A DNA stretch of 64,000 nucleotides, from contig JAJQJQ010000018.1 in NCBI GenBank assembly GCA_028622995.1, positions 1,550,001 through 1,614,000 on the forward strand, written 5' to 3'. The DNA is from Panagrolaimus kolymaensis (lineage: Eukaryota; Nematoda; Chromadorea; Rhabditida; Panagrolaimidae). Positions 20,491 through 33,408 of the stretch are shown here, in pieces; positions within the stretch are counted from its first letter, which is position 1, and each line of letters opens with the position of its first letter. Made by a program: the position numbers and the translations under genes. The notes beneath the pieces were generated by a model. That model saw only the letters and a program-made list of their open reading frames with translations, searched no databases and was not told where the DNA came from.

Positions 20491-23122
20491 CTGGACAGGC
20501 GACGGAAGCCTTTGTCCAGGTCGCTGCGTGCTCGAAAGCCGCCCCTGCAAAGCGACATTGGTTCATCTGATTCATCGTCGTCAGTTCAAAATCATAATTC
20601 TTACGTTCCTTCAAATAGTTCGGCTTTAACTATTCTTGCGGGCACATCTACGCGTTTACCAGATACTCTTACGCTTTGTTTTCAAAAAGCTTTGTTTTGT
20701 CCATCTCCTGATAATTCACTTAAGCAACATCAACAACAAAACCGCCAACGAAAGAAATCATTTTCATCAGTATTTTGGGGCCCATTCAAAACTAATACCG
20801 TTGCAAAGAAGGAAGAAGAAGATCCAAATTATCAAACTACAACAACCGCAACCTTTCAATTAGGTTCAGCGCCATATCGTCGTCGACATCAATCAGTTCC
20901 CCGAAGTAGAATGGATTCAACTTCGACGAACGGCAATGCGCCGGGAACAAGTGCCACAAATTCAAATTCCAATTCGAATGCAAATGGTAGCACTGATTTT
21001 GAATTTCGACCATGTGCTAGTAAAACATCGAATGGTGGAAATGCCAAAGATGCTTCAAATGCTCAACAAACGAGAAGCAAATCGCCCAGCGCAATTTTAG
21101 GTCGTTTTACTAATTTTGCTCGAGGCAAATATCGCAATTCTTTGCATGAACGTTCCGCAATTTCATCTTTAGATGATAAACAAAGAAGGGTGAGAAAAAA
21201 AAAATGAAAAGAAAAACTTAAATTGAAAATTCAGGGTTTTTTAATAAAACTCTATTTTTAAAAAAGATGCCAAAAATTAAACAAATTTTTTCTTTGCGAG
21301 TTTTATTTAATATATTTATATTTATTTTTTTAGGATATTACACGAGAATTGCAAAGATGTAAAGAAAGTAATGAAAGTAGATTGGATTTAAATTCATCCG
21401 AATTAACTGCCATTCCACCAGCCATAAAAGATTTAACTCAATTAACTGAATTATTTTTATACAAAAACAAATTATCCACCCTTCCAACAGAAATTGGAAC
21501 ATTAGTGAATTTAAAATTATTAGGACTTTCTGAAAACAATTTATCTAGTTTACCTGATACTCTTTCAAATTTAAAAAATCTTTCAACTTTGGATTTAAGA
21601 CATAATAAATTATGTGAAGTGAGTGACTTTTTTTTTTAAATTAAAAATGTTAAATAATCCTTGTTTTATTTTTTTAGCAAATTCCTCCAGTTATATTTAA
21701 ATTGGAATCCCTCGAAACTTTATGGTTGAGATATAATAAAATTTCATATATTTCTCCAGATATTGAAGAATTAAAAAAGCTAAAAATGGTTGATTTGCGT
21801 GAAAATAAAATAACTGAATTGCCACCAGAAATTGGAGAACTTAGTTCACTTTCAATTTTCTTACTTTCTTCAAATCATATTAAATTTTTGCCTGATGAAA
21901 TTGGTGATTGCATTATGCTTACTCAACTTGATCTTCAACATAATGAGTTACAAACTTTACCACCAACTATTGGAAAATTAATTAATTTAAAGCGCCTTGG
22001 AATTCGATATAATCAACTTGTGGAACTTCCCGTTACACTTATGAAATGCATACATTTGGAAGAATTTATTGTTGAAAGTAATAAATTACATACTTTACCT
22101 GAAGGTATCCTCGCAGCTTTGCCTCATTTAAAGACTATTAACCTAAGTCGTAACCAGTTATCTAATTTTCCTTATGGTGGACCAAACCAGTTTGAATCAG
22201 CTGTGGTTAGTTTTTTGTTTTGTTTTTGTTGTTTATCAATTATATTTTTTGCATTTAAAAAACATATTTATTTTGCAGACAGTAAATGTGGAACATAATT
22301 CTATTTCAAAGATCCCATTTGGTATTTTTTCAAAAGCAACAGGCTTGACAAAATTAAATCTAAAAGAAAATGAGCTCACTTCTTTGCCATTGGATTTTGG
22401 TTCATGGACGAGTCTCACCGAATTGAATGTTTCCAATAATGAACTCACTGAACTTCCAGTTGAAATAGATAAATTGATTAATTTGGAAGTCCTTGTTTTA
22501 AGCACAAATCGCTTAAGAAAATTGCCTTCTCAAATTGGATCATTGAAAAAATTACGGGAATTGGATTTGGAAGAAAATGAGCTTGAAGCTATTCCAAGTG
22601 ATATTGGATTTTTAACAAGTTTAACCAAATTATGGGTGCAATCCAATAAATTGACTAGTTTGCCACGAACAATTGGGTTAGTATTATTTAAAAATATTTT
22701 AGAAACCAATAATCCTTGAATCTTTTTATAGAAATTTGCAAAACTTAAGTGATTTGCGAGTTGGTGAAAATCTTCTTACATTTATTCCCGAAGAAATTGG
22801 TATTTAGATTTAACAATTTTATTTTAACATATTTTATTTTCTTTTAGGACATTTGGAAAACTTAAAAAGTTTATATCTGAATGATAATGCAAATCTCCAT
22901 AATTTGCCATTTGAACTTGCATTATGTTCATCGCTTGAAATTATGTCCATTGAAAGATGCCCGTTATCTCAAATTCCACATGATATCACTGAAGGTGGTC
23001 CTTCACTTGTTATTCAGGTATTTATTTCATTATTTTTCTCGCCAGAATTTTTTATATTCAAAGATTTTATTTTTCAGTATCTTAAAATGCAAGGGCCATA
23101 TCGAGGTGTATTATCACTTTAA
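20491..23122 (+). CDS. soc-2: SOC-2/SHOC2 leucine-rich repeat Ras-Raf scaffold
   Basis: Scaffold that, with PP1c and MRAS in animals, dephosphorylates Raf and promotes Ras-ERK signalling; in worms it acts downstream of growth-factor receptors. Exons: 20491-21189, 21334-21618, 21678-22205, 22279-22676, 22732-22799, 22848-23017, 23078-23122; phases agree (730 codons without an initiator). The first exon is a Ser/Asn-rich, basic region of 233 codons that is not found in vertebrate SHOC2 as I know it. The rest is a continuous run of about 20 LRRs, from [14 protein letters not shown] through [16 protein letters not shown] to [18 protein letters not shown], and it ends in the family's [10 protein letters not shown] tail. 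The initiator probably lies in one of the upstream first exons. A polyadenylation signal AATAAA occurs near 23300. Confidence 0.93.
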
Positions 23123-23938
23123 AACATGAACCAACTGCATTGTGTTATTGATGATCGATTCGGGATTTGCCTTGTATTTTTTTTTTATCACAGCTCAACT
23201 CATTCCTCAACTTAGTTGTTGTTGCCATTAAAATTATGCTGTTTTTGAATGCATTTATTATTATTATTTAAAAATGTGCCATTCCATATATATGTTTTTA
23301 ATAAACAGCAAGAATGATTGTGCTTCTTAATTATTTTTTGTTTATTTTTTTATTTTTGTTTTGGTGCAAATTATATTTAATGTGACTTATATCGTTTTTT
23401 TTTTGAAAAGTTCTATGCTGTTAAATAAAAAGCTATTTTTTATAAAATCTTTGGAAAAAATGCATATAATTTAGACATATAATAATAATACAGTGAAAAA
23501 TGGAAAAAAAAATTGTGCAGCTTTTCTTTAGAAAAACACGTAATATTAAAATTAAATTACTTCCTTATTTTATAATTTCATTGTTCAAAGTTAACAAGTT
23601 TACAACTTTAAATTGACTTTCCATGATAGATTAAGCTTTTTAAGCTTATTATATAACTACAAAGGCGGAGTTTTTATTTTAGAGCTTGAAATGGTTTTTT
23701 GACTTTTGGGCTAAAAAAAGCCACGGTAATTTTATGGTGTCAATTTTATTACATACATTAGACAAATTTTTAATATATTTTTTGTTCCTGTTATAAGCAT
23801 TACACCTGCAATTAAATGTATAATTTTAGTTGCAAGTTTTTTGTTTGTAACAAAATTTGACTTTTTGGATTTTTTAATCTCAAAACGTAGCAGCGAGAAT
23901 GTTGTTCATTGGTTTAATTTAAATATAAATAAATAAAG
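23123..23938. other. soc-2 3' UTR and spacer
   Basis: Contains the AATAAA at about 23300 and AT-rich spacer; no gene is seen before the first chemoreceptor start at 23939. Confidence 0.6.
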
Positions 23939-25197
23939 ATGTCAAATGATCCCATTGTATCATCGACAAATGAAAGCGTGGTAAAATTATTTTTTTTTGT
24001 TTCGATAAATAACTTTTTTCTTTTTAGTATTTTTTGAATGATCTTGTATGGGAAGCTTTCCCAGGTCATGCATTTACAATTCTTCTAACATTCATATCCT
24101 TTTTTGGAACTACAAATATTATTGTTGCAACTTGGAAAACAAAGTAAGCAAATATAAACCTACAAACAACAAAAAATTAAGAACCAAATTTACAGATCGC
24201 TTCATGGTACTTGCAATTATCTCTTAGCCCTTAATGCTTTTAGCGATAGCCTCCATCAATGCTCACATTTCCTTCATGGTTATGTTCTTTTCACAGGAAT
24301 TAACCATATTTCAAGAATAAATTGCGTTTATTATAACACTTTACCATTATTTGGATTGAATACTGGAATGATTACAGTTTTTATTATTGGTATTGATAGA
24401 TTGTTTAGTATTTTATCTCCAACAGCTCATAGAAAATCAGATAAAAAATTGTACTTTTTAGCAATTTTTTCCATAGATGTTACTTTTAATTTGGTTATTA
24501 TTTTTACTGTTTATGATTATGCTTTGAAACATCCAAAGGAGTAAGTAACGATTTTTTTTTTGAATCTTGACAAGGCAAAAAAAATTATGGTAAAAAATAC
24601 GAAAACAAATTATGATTATTTTTAATATTTATTTTTGAACTTTTTGTTAGAGAGCTAATCGACTAAATCACTTAGAGTTAATTTTGTTTTTTTTTATATA
24701 GACCTACGCCTTGTTCGGTTCCCGATGTTTTGGGTGGATATTCAGGTGATGTTTGGTTTATCGCTTGCATAGCTTTAAATTTGGCTACAATTTTTTGTTA
24801 TTCGATGGTTGGCATTGTTTTGAGATACAAAACAACCAAATATCATCATGCACGAAAATCTTTTAAAGCTATTGTTTTTATTATGTTTACAATATTTTGT
24901 GGTTGGACCATAAATGCCATTTTTCGTGTAACTTTTTCATATTTGGAAGTTAATCGACGATTATTCTTTGTGCTTTCAATTTATTTTGGAATTTTTGTAA
25001 ATATTGCATGTGCAGCAAATTATTTTATTTTATTTAAATTTAGTTATGAATATCAAATTGTATTTAAGCGTTACTTAAATAATATTGTTAAAGCCTTTTC
25101 TCGCAAGTTACTTTTCACTCAAAATGAAAGTTCAATTGGTCAATCTATGGCACAAACTAGAAGTCCTCCATTTATATCGAAACAAATTTATTTTTGA
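23939..25197 (+). CDS. srsx-like chemoreceptor GPCR, copy A
   Basis: Seven-pass receptor of the nematode srsx family, expected in chemosensory neuron membranes; ligand unknown. Exons 23939-23980, 24028-24143, 24196-24540, 24702-25197 give 332 residues. Family marks: a first membrane segment ending ATWKTKSLHGTCNYLLAL, the TM3-end motif IGIDRLFS (DR in place of DRY), a Pro-Cys in the second outer loop (TPCSVPDV), and FGIFVNIACAANYFILF in TM7. It is the most diverged of the four; it lacks the DAMPGG loop of copies C and D. The third intron (161 bases) is longer than usual here. Confidence 0.85.
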
Positions 25198-25454
25198 ACT
25201 TTTTCCAACATGTAATTTTTTTAAAGTTTGAAACAGTAAATTATTTTTTTGCAAAGAAAATTTTGTTTGCCAACAGCATTTTTTAATACGTAACCGTGAG
25301 CGTGAGATAAAACATTTTTGATTATCGTTGATGTCTGTGCTTTGGCTTTTTTCCTAATGGCTCATGTGATCCTAGATCTGTTGGTTTATATCTCAGAAAG
25401 TTCATATAAATTTTTTAAAAACTTAAAAAAGGAATTAATTTTCATTATTATAAA
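25198..25454. other. Spacer between chemoreceptor copies A and B
   Basis: 257 bases, AT-rich; no feature recognised. Confidence 0.5.
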
Positions 25455-26608
25455 ATGGCGAATCTTTCAGCGGCTACCGTATTTTCTGTTTTGGCTTCAA
25501 CAACAGAACCTTGGATCGCTCCTGGTCTTCCCGTAATAATTCTTTAAACGATCAAAAACTTTAAAGTAAAAAATTTTAGTTTTATGAAAAATACAAAGAT
25601 TATGGAGTTATTTGGCCTGTGGCACCAGCTCTTCTCACAATTCTTTCATGTGTTTTCGTTGGATTTTGGTGTAATGGAAACATAGTTGTTGCAACATGGA
25701 AAACTAAATCTCTTCATGGCACTTGCAATTATCTTCTTGCTATTTCAGCTGCAGCTGATTCCCTTCATGGAATAGCACAAATAATTCAAGCTGTTATCTT
25801 TTTTAGTGGAACTAATTTTATTCCATTGAGTTTATGCGTGTATTTACAAACTTTACCTTTGAGCGGTTTAAATTTTGGAATTATTTTAATTTTGCTTATT
25901 GGCGTTGACAGAGTTTATAGTGTTTTGCTTCCTGGAAGGTGAAATTTTTATTGTCTTTTTTACTCTCAATAATTTTTTATTTTTAGACATCGAACAATGA
26001 ACAGTACCACATACATGGTTGTTATGATGGCAATTTGTATGGGATACAATATTCTCCTTTTATTTTTTACTTATGATTTTGCTTTGGCTCATCCAAGAGA
26101 GTTTGTATTTTCACAATTTTCCTTAAACTGATTTTCATATTTTAGCCCATCTGCTTGCTCCATCGTCGATGCAATGCCATCAACTCCAGGAAATATTTGG
26201 TTTTATCTTTGCATCGTTCTCAATATTTTAACCGTCTTTTGTTATGTTATTGTTTGGCTTGTTATTAAATTTAAGAGTGGCGTCTCAAGCTCCACGAAAC
26301 GAGTTTTCAAATCCTTGAGTTTAATAACGGCATCTGTATTTTTTGGATGGACCATCAATGCTGTAGTTCGACTTACTCTTACTATCCTTGATGTGGAACT
26401 TGAAACTTTTTGGTTTGTTGGAATGTATTCTGGAATTTTTGTAAATGTTGCACTCAGTTTAAATTACTTTATTCTTTATGCCACAAGTAATGAATATTCA
26501 TATGTATTTAAATGTTATATCAATCAAATTAGTGGAAAGGTTATGGGTCGTGCAATTGTAAATGATAGACGAGTTAGCATTGCACCTTCAATGAATACAA
26601 ATATTTAA
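25455..26608 (+). CDS. srsx-like chemoreceptor GPCR, copy B
   Basis: Exons 25455-25532, 25580-25938, 25987-26100, 26146-26608 give 337 residues. Family marks: WKTKSLHGTCNYLLAIS, TM3-end IGVDRVYS, outer-loop Cys in PSACSIVDAMP, TM6 FFGWTINAVVRL, TM7 SGIFVNVALSLNYFILY. The intron that splits WKT/K-SLHG in copies A, C and D is absent here, so exons 2 and 3 are fused, a clean case of intron loss or gain within the array. The start at 25455 was chosen because it opens a 26-codon exon ending in a good donor and matching the short first exons of the sister genes. Confidence 0.85.
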
Positions 26609-26800
26609 AGATTTTTTTTGCAAAAACTATCTTTTTTGTTGCTTATGTATATTATTTTTGGCTTTGTTGATAATTAATCTTTTCCCACGCTAGAATTTAT
26701 GATTTTCTCATGGACCTAAATAAAAAATGCTGACATTTTAATTCCTATATATACAAACATCAAGCTCATTCATATCAAAAGTTAACGAGTAAACATAAAC

Positions 26801-27990
26801 ATGAATAGTACCTTAGCTTCAATTTCAATCAGCCCTCCTACTGTAAGTGTCTATTTTAATAGTTAAATGCTAATAAAGTTTTTAGTTTTATGAAGCCTTT
26901 CATGGCAAAGGCATACTATATGACACACTTCCATGTACAGCAGCTCACGTTATTTTAGAATTGATTGGATTATGGGGTAATTTAAGTATTGCATATGCAA
27001 CTTACAAACACAAGTAAAATCATCAAAAAAATTTTAATAGTAGGCAAATTGACTTTTAGGCAGTTATGGGGCACTTGTGGGTTCTTATTATCACTTGGAT
27101 CTCTTGCAGACACGATTCATCAACTCTCCCATTTTTATCTTGCTTATTTAATGTTTTCTGGCAAAACTTTTACTGATTTACGCACTTGCGTTTTAGTCAA
27201 TACTTTACCCATAATTGGGCTAACTGTTGGATTATTTATGACATTTTTTATTGGAGTTGATCGGCTTGTTAGTGTACTTTTTCCAGCTCGGTAATTTGCA
27301 TTTTTGTCTTTTATCTTTTAAAAAGTTGGCCTTTTAGCCATCGAATAATAAACAAAACCTTTTACATTTCGATTTATTGCTTGATTGTTTCCATATATTG
27401 CGCGTTTTGCTTGGTTTTAATTTATGAAGCAATGCTTCAAGCCCCAGATACTTTGACCACTTGCCTTATAACTGATGCTATGCCTGGTGGTGTTGGACAA
27501 ACATGGTTTACAATTTGCTTAATCACAAATTGTGCTACTGTAGCTTGTTATATTATTGTTGGATTATTTTTAAAATTTAAAACCAGTGGAACTTCTGATG
27601 GAACACGAAGGATGTTTAAATCTCTCGTTGCCATAACATCGATGGTATTTGTTGGATGGGCCATTAACGCCTGCATTCAAGTTTGTTTAAGAGCTCTTCA
27701 AGCTCCTCCAGTCACATATTGGTACACTGGATTTTATGCTGGTTTACCCGTAAATGTTGCGTGTAGCTGCAATTATTTTGTTTTATTTGCTTTTAGGTGA
27801 TTTTAAAATGTATAAAAAAATAAAAGAAATTTATTTTAGTAAGGACTATCGTATTGCTTTTAAAAAGCAACTCAACACCATTTCCATGATAATAGCAAAA
27901 AGAGAAATCACTACCCTCGATGATAATGGAAGAATACAAAAGATTACAACTACAAATGGATTTACATCATCTGTAACCCCAAGATCATAA
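26801..27990 (+). CDS. srsx-like chemoreceptor GPCR, copy C
   Basis: Exons 26801-26842, 26886-27013, 27060-27290, 27338-27796, 27840-27990 give 336 residues. Marks: KQLWGTCGFLLSLGSLADT, IGVDRLVS, outer loop LITDAMPGGVGQTWF, TM7 AGLPVNVACSCNYFVLF. The tail exon encodes a basic stretch (SKDYRIAFKKQLN) after an intron shared only with copy D. Copy C begins 192 bases after copy B ends, a spacing seen in nematode operons. Tandem duplication alone also explains it. Confidence 0.85.
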
Positions 27991-28550
27991 ATACGATTTT
28001 TTAATTTGTTAATTCTATTCTTGTTATAAGGTTTAAATAATTATTCTAATAAAAAACAGATTTTTATACGGTATATTATTTTTCTTTTTTATCTTGCTTA
28101 TAAAGGAACGCTTAAAATAAAAGTTTAATTAAAATTTAAAAATTTTTAACGATAAGGAAACAAAATAAACAAAAAATAAATTTTTGCAAAATATCAGTAT
28201 ACTTAGAAATATTAAGTTGTAACAACAAACATGTAAGCACCCAGAAATTTTGCTATTTTTAGCAAAAATCAAATGTTCGCATGGTAAAGCTTTATTTGTA
28301 GCTACGACGTTTATTCTATGTTATCCTTCTATCAGCTTAACTAGATCCATAATTTAAAAAGCCTTCGCAGAGTTGTGTTTTGTCTTTTTGAACTCTTATA
28401 AATAAAATAGATCGTGAGAACATGGTAACAGAAAAAATGTGACATAAACTCAAAGCTTTTATAATTTTTTTCTTGAGATTTTCACATTGAAAACCAAGCA
28501 GAAATAAATTTGCCAGAAATTTTAAATTTTTAATCATTTAAGCCGCAAAA
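27991..28550. other. Spacer between chemoreceptor copies C and D
   Basis: 560 bases, AT-rich, with an AATAAAA-type signal near 28050; no other feature seen. Confidence 0.5.
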
Positions 28551-29883
28551 ATGTCGAACAGAACGCTAGCTCTTGTAATTCCAACAAGTCCTGCTACAAA
28601 TGTTATTGCGTCGTTAGAAGAAGATGAATCAACGTTGCAATCATCTGTAAGTATTAACTTTTTTATTTTAATAAACTGCCAAAATACTTAATAAGATTAC
28701 AAAAAAAAGAGAAAAATTTTAGTTTTATGAGCTTTTCAAAGATCATGGAGTTATCAAAGAAATTATGCCATGCATCGCCACATATTTAGTTTTACTCATT
28801 TTTGGGTTGTATGGAAATTTCTCTGTTGCTTATTGTACTTGGAAACATAAGTATGCATGAATTTCCGTGATCAGAAATAAAATCTTTCTTTTAGGCAACT
28901 CCATGGAACTTGTGGGATTTTGCTTTCTGTTGGAGCTATTGGAGACTCGGTTCATCAATTTTCTCACTTTTATATGCTTTATTTAATGTTTTCTGGTACC
29001 ACATTTACGTATCTTCGAACGTGTGTAATTGTAAATACTATTCCAATAATTGGATTAAATTTTGGTTTAACTATGTCTTTCTTCATTGCTTTTGATCGGT
29101 TTTTTAGTGTTGTCTTCCCTGGAAAGTGAGTTTCAGAAATTACTTTTCATCAAAAATAATAAAACGTTTTTAGACATCGAGTCATTAACAAAACTTTCTA
29201 CATAGCTTTTTTGTTTGGAACCATTCTTGCTTTCGATGTATTTGTTTTGGTTCAAGTATACACAAACATGGGAGCCATGCCTTTCTTTCAAACTCCTTGC
29301 TTTATCGTAGATGCAATGCCTGGAGGAATAGGTCAAACTTGGTTTACATGTTGCATAATTGTAAACTGTGCTACCATTGTCTGCTACTTCGTTGTATGGA
29401 TTGCCTTGAAGTTCAAAACAAGTAATAACTTCAAACTATGAAATTAATAAAACTTTTTTTTGTTTTTTCTTCAGAGACATCTGAAGCCACACGGCGTATT
29501 TTCAAATCCTTACTTATATTGGCAATGGTAGTCTTAATTGGATGGGCCATTAATGGATGTATTCAAGTTTATCTTAGAGCTACAGGCACAGATCCCATAA
29601 GCGCTTGGTTTATTGCCGCATATGCTGGACTTCCTGTTAACATTGCTTGCAGCTCAAATTATTTTGTCCTTTTTTATTTCAGGTATCCTTTAATTTTTGA
29701 TTTTTCTAATAAACTTAAAAAAATTGCAGCAAAGATTATAAAACCGCTTTCCGCCAACAGCTCAATGTCATCAGCCAGAAAGTCGTTGGAAAAGATATTG
29801 TTGCAACTGAAGGAGATTCAAGAATCCATAATATTACTCAAACCTGGACCAACAATGTCACCCGAAGACAAACATTACCGTAA
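28551..29883 (+). CDS. srsx-like chemoreceptor GPCR, copy D
   Basis: Exons 28551-28646, 28723-28850, 28895-29125, 29174-29421, 29475-29682, 29730-29883 give 354 residues. Closest to copy C: LHGTCGILLSVGAIGDSVHQ, outer loop IVDAMPGGIGQTWF, TM7 AGLPVNIACSSNYFVLF, and the same C-terminal exon type (SKDYKTAFRQQLN). TM3 ends IAFDRFFS, so the usual Gly of the IG-DR motif is changed. It has one extra intron in the third inner loop relative to copy C, and a longer outer N-terminus (32 codons in exon 1). Confidence 0.85.
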
Positions 29884-32800
29884 TTATTTATGTCCTTTTA
29901 TTTTCTAACTTTAATGCGTCATTCAATGAGAAAATTGCTGGAATAAGTTTTAAAATTGTATAATTGAGTTTTTTGGAAATGTAATTGTTTGTTGGGATAT
30001 AAACATTTTTTGTATTTTAATTATTCAGGCAACACAACCAAATTAGAATTTAAGAAACCAAAAGACCAGGGTTCAAAACATATTTAATTTTAAATGATCC
30101 AACATAAATACTGTCGTCTCTCACTTAAGAAAATAAACATCAACAACAATTTTAAAAAAATAAAAATGAATGGAAGACTATTTTTTTCTTTCTTCTAAAC
30201 AACCTTGAAAATTTGCCACAATTATTCCCCTTCTCACCTTTCTTGAAATATCGATGATTGACAAATGAATTGAGTAACGCGTTTTCCCCCTTTTTTCTTT
30301 AAAAAAGCAACTAGTTGCCAGCAAAAAAAATTGAAGATCCTTGAAAAAAATTTGATTCAAAACTTTTTTAAGTGGAATTTCTTTATTTTTTGCATCTTTT
30401 TTTATTTATTGAATCTTCTTCTTCTTTTTCTTGTTGCATTGCTTCTTTGCTTTCTCGACTCAACAAACTTAATTTACTTCACACTCTTTTTTTATCTTTT
30501 CAACATTGCGTCAACAATCAAATCAATTGCAACTAACTTTTATTGTGTTACCTAACAACAACCAACTAAAGCAAAAGTCAAATAAATATCCGCTTGCTCA
30601 ATAAACACATATGTATTTTCTTTTCAACTTTTGTAAATACACCTTTTTTATTCATCATTATTATTCCATACATCCCTTTTTATTTATTTATTTTTTTACC
30701 TTGTGAAATTAGAGACGTTGATATAACAACAAAAAAACATACATAACTCATTCATTCTTTTATTCGTTCGTTTGCATTTGCTTACAATGATTTTTTCTTT
30801 TCCTTCACAGTTTTTCTACAATTTTTTTTTGTCAAGTGACACTGATTTTTTTTATGCTAGCTTTTTAATAATTTTATTTAGGGCACAAAACTATTTATTT
30901 TTTGATTCAAAAAATGAATGGCTTAATTTTTTTTCTTTATTTCATCATATTTAAATGGTTCCTCAATTGTTTGGAGGAAAAATAAAAAAGAAAATGACAA
31001 AAAGTCAATTGACAAATGGTGGCGGTGATTTCTCCCGCGCAGCAGCACGCGATATACCTGTTTCAAATCGCTTTGTCACCCCTCTCTTTTTTAATGTATG
31101 CATATTCTCATTCATTCAATCGGGTGGTTAGTTTTCGAAATTTATATTATATCGGCTTCGCTTGAAATATAATGTAATGGTAAACAGGCAGGAAATAAAT
31201 AAAAAGCCGTCAGGAAGTAAGCAAACGAACGAACGAGCGATCGAACTATATAGAGAGGGAGAATAAGTGTATACAAAAATCGAATCCCTAAGTATCTATG
31301 ACTGACCAATCTTCAATCCGGTTATCGCCTTCATTGCCTTATATGTATGTTCAATGTTAATAAAAATTATGTACACATATCAATTTAAATCATCCATCCA
31401 TATTTATTAGCATCAGCGAAAGTACTTAGTCATACTTTAAGAAAAAAGGCCAATTGAAAGCGATAGTAGTTAGTTGTTGTTTACCTTCCTTAATTTGGTA
31501 CTAGAGTTTGTTTCCTTATAAAAAGAAAAGTTGTTTTAAAGTTGCCGAAGGGTTTTTTTAGTCAGTCACTGTTTACAGATACACGCTTATCATCTATGAG
31601 TTTCCATCTATCTTTCTTTTTCTATTCTAAAAATTTGTTGTTTGTTGAAGGCGCAGCAGGCAGGTCTTGTGTGTGAAGTTGCTTTAAGCTTTTTTTTATT
31701 CAATGTTTTTTTTGCTTTTCACTTTTCTTTAACTTTTTTTGATACGTTTCTACACGCTTTTAAATTGTTAAATTTTTTTAACAGTAAAACTTTGTTAAAT
31801 TTCTTTTTACCTTTTCATGTGCTTTAAAAATTGTATAAACATCCTTTTTTTTGAGATTTAAGGAAGCCTTTATAATTTTTTTACTAAAAATTCGTATATA
31901 CTTTTTTATCCAGATGAGGACATTGCATATGTACACCCGATTAAAAAACATTAATCACATCGCCCTGCGACCTGCAAAAAAAAATGTAGATCATTGTGTA
32001 TTAGAATTAAATCCATAGAGGTTGTTGTTGTCACGCCTGTCGTCCAAAATGACCACTACCCACCGGTATCTCTTTGATACGAGAATGTTTTTTTCATATT
32101 TCTTTTAATCTTCAAAGCAAATTAGTTTTACTTTTATTTTTTTATTTTTTGTTTCCTTTGTCTCTCGGAAGAAGAGATTATAAAATGAGAAAAAATTTCT
32201 TTTTGGTGGTAATCTCTCTTTCCTTTTGAATCCATCTTTTTTAGGAAAAATAAAAAAATAAGAACGCTTGAACAAATATTATGGAAAAAATAGTCCCATT
32301 TTGTCTCGAAAAAAAGAAAAAAAAGTTGTTTGTTTCTTTCTTTTTGAGGTGGGTCGCAATATTTTTAAAAAAAAAATAAAATTGATAACCATCGTGTGCT
32401 CAATTAACTTCAAGCTTCTTTTTATTTCCATTCCAACTCTCTCAATTTTTTTAAGTGTCACTTAAATCAAAAAAATATTTATTTTTTCTTGCAAAAAAAT
32501 GATGAACAATGAAAAAAAGATTTTTGTTTTGTTTTGACAATCATTAATACATATTTTTTTGACTTTCGAATTAAAAAAAGATGAGTGACTTTTGAATGTA
32601 TCAATTTTAGTTTTTTTTAGTAAAACAGCAGCGGCGAAAAAAATCATTAATCTTCCAAAAGGTTAAACCTTTGGCCGATATTTTTTTAATGGATAAAACA
32701 CTCGTGCAGGAGCTATCTTATTTTTACAAGGTGGAGATTAGCTTTGAAAGGTTTATGTATGTACATATTGTTTTGACAAGGATTTTTTAAAATAGACAAC

Positions 32801-33189
32801 ACTTTTTGAAATTTGTTTGGCGTAAATTTTTGCGTCTAAAAAAATTTTATTTTTAACAAAATCTTTGATTCTAAACCAAATGTCGATAATCTTTGGAAAA
32901 AAAGAAAGAAAAAAACAAGACAACTTCGTGATGAATGAATTTTTTTGCGTTGTTCTTCATCCACGAAAAAAAATGTTTTTAAGAGATAAATCATTCAAAC
33001 TTTGAATATATTTTTTGCAAGAAACCATGTCTTTTATTTCTTCCTGACGACTTCTTTATTTTGCTTCTTTCTTTCACATTATCCTTGTAAAAGTCACAAT
33101 TTTTTTCGCACTTTTTTCGATGTTTTTTCCTTCATCCTTCTTTTTTCTTGACCGAAATATAATATTTTTTTAATATGTTTTTTTTCTTC
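29884..33189. other. Gene-free region between the srsx array and the hairpin
   Basis: AT-rich, with long T runs. Short frames are Phe/Leu-rich poly-T translations. A slightly GC-richer patch near 31020-31080 stands out in base composition but carries no recognised motif. Confidence 0.5.
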
Positions 33190-33408
33190 ATATAAAGCGT
33201 CGAAATATAAAATTTTTTTGCCAGGTTCAAAATTTTTCCAGACACCCTGTTTTTTTGTAAAATTTACAAAAAATGCAGTGCTCTTTTTGTAAATGCCCCG
33301 TAAGTTTACAAAAAGAGCACTGCATTTTTTGTAAATTTTACAAAAAAACAGGGTGTCTGGAAAAATTTTGAACCTGGCAAAAAAATTTTATATTTCGACG
33401 CTTTATAT
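33190..33408. repeat. Perfect inverted repeat (104-base arms, 11-base loop), probable MITE
   Basis: Arm 33190-33293 is the exact reverse complement of 33305-33408 as far as I can read, around the loop TGCCCCGTAAG (33294-33304). The arms carry the block CAGGGTGTCTGG (in reverse on the left), a pattern like terminal inverted repeats of Tc1/mariner-type MITEs. The outermost TATA on each side is compatible with a TA target duplication. It does not code for protein. RNA across it would form a long hairpin. Confidence 0.85.

Noticed and set aside
23939..27990. srsx genes as an operon
   Set aside because: Spacings of 190-260 bases would fit, but tandem duplication explains the layout and no outron or SL2-type signal could be distinguished by eye.
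33190..33408. microRNA precursor
   Set aside because: Perfect 104-base arms are far longer and more exact than an animal pre-miRNA; a foldback MITE fits better.
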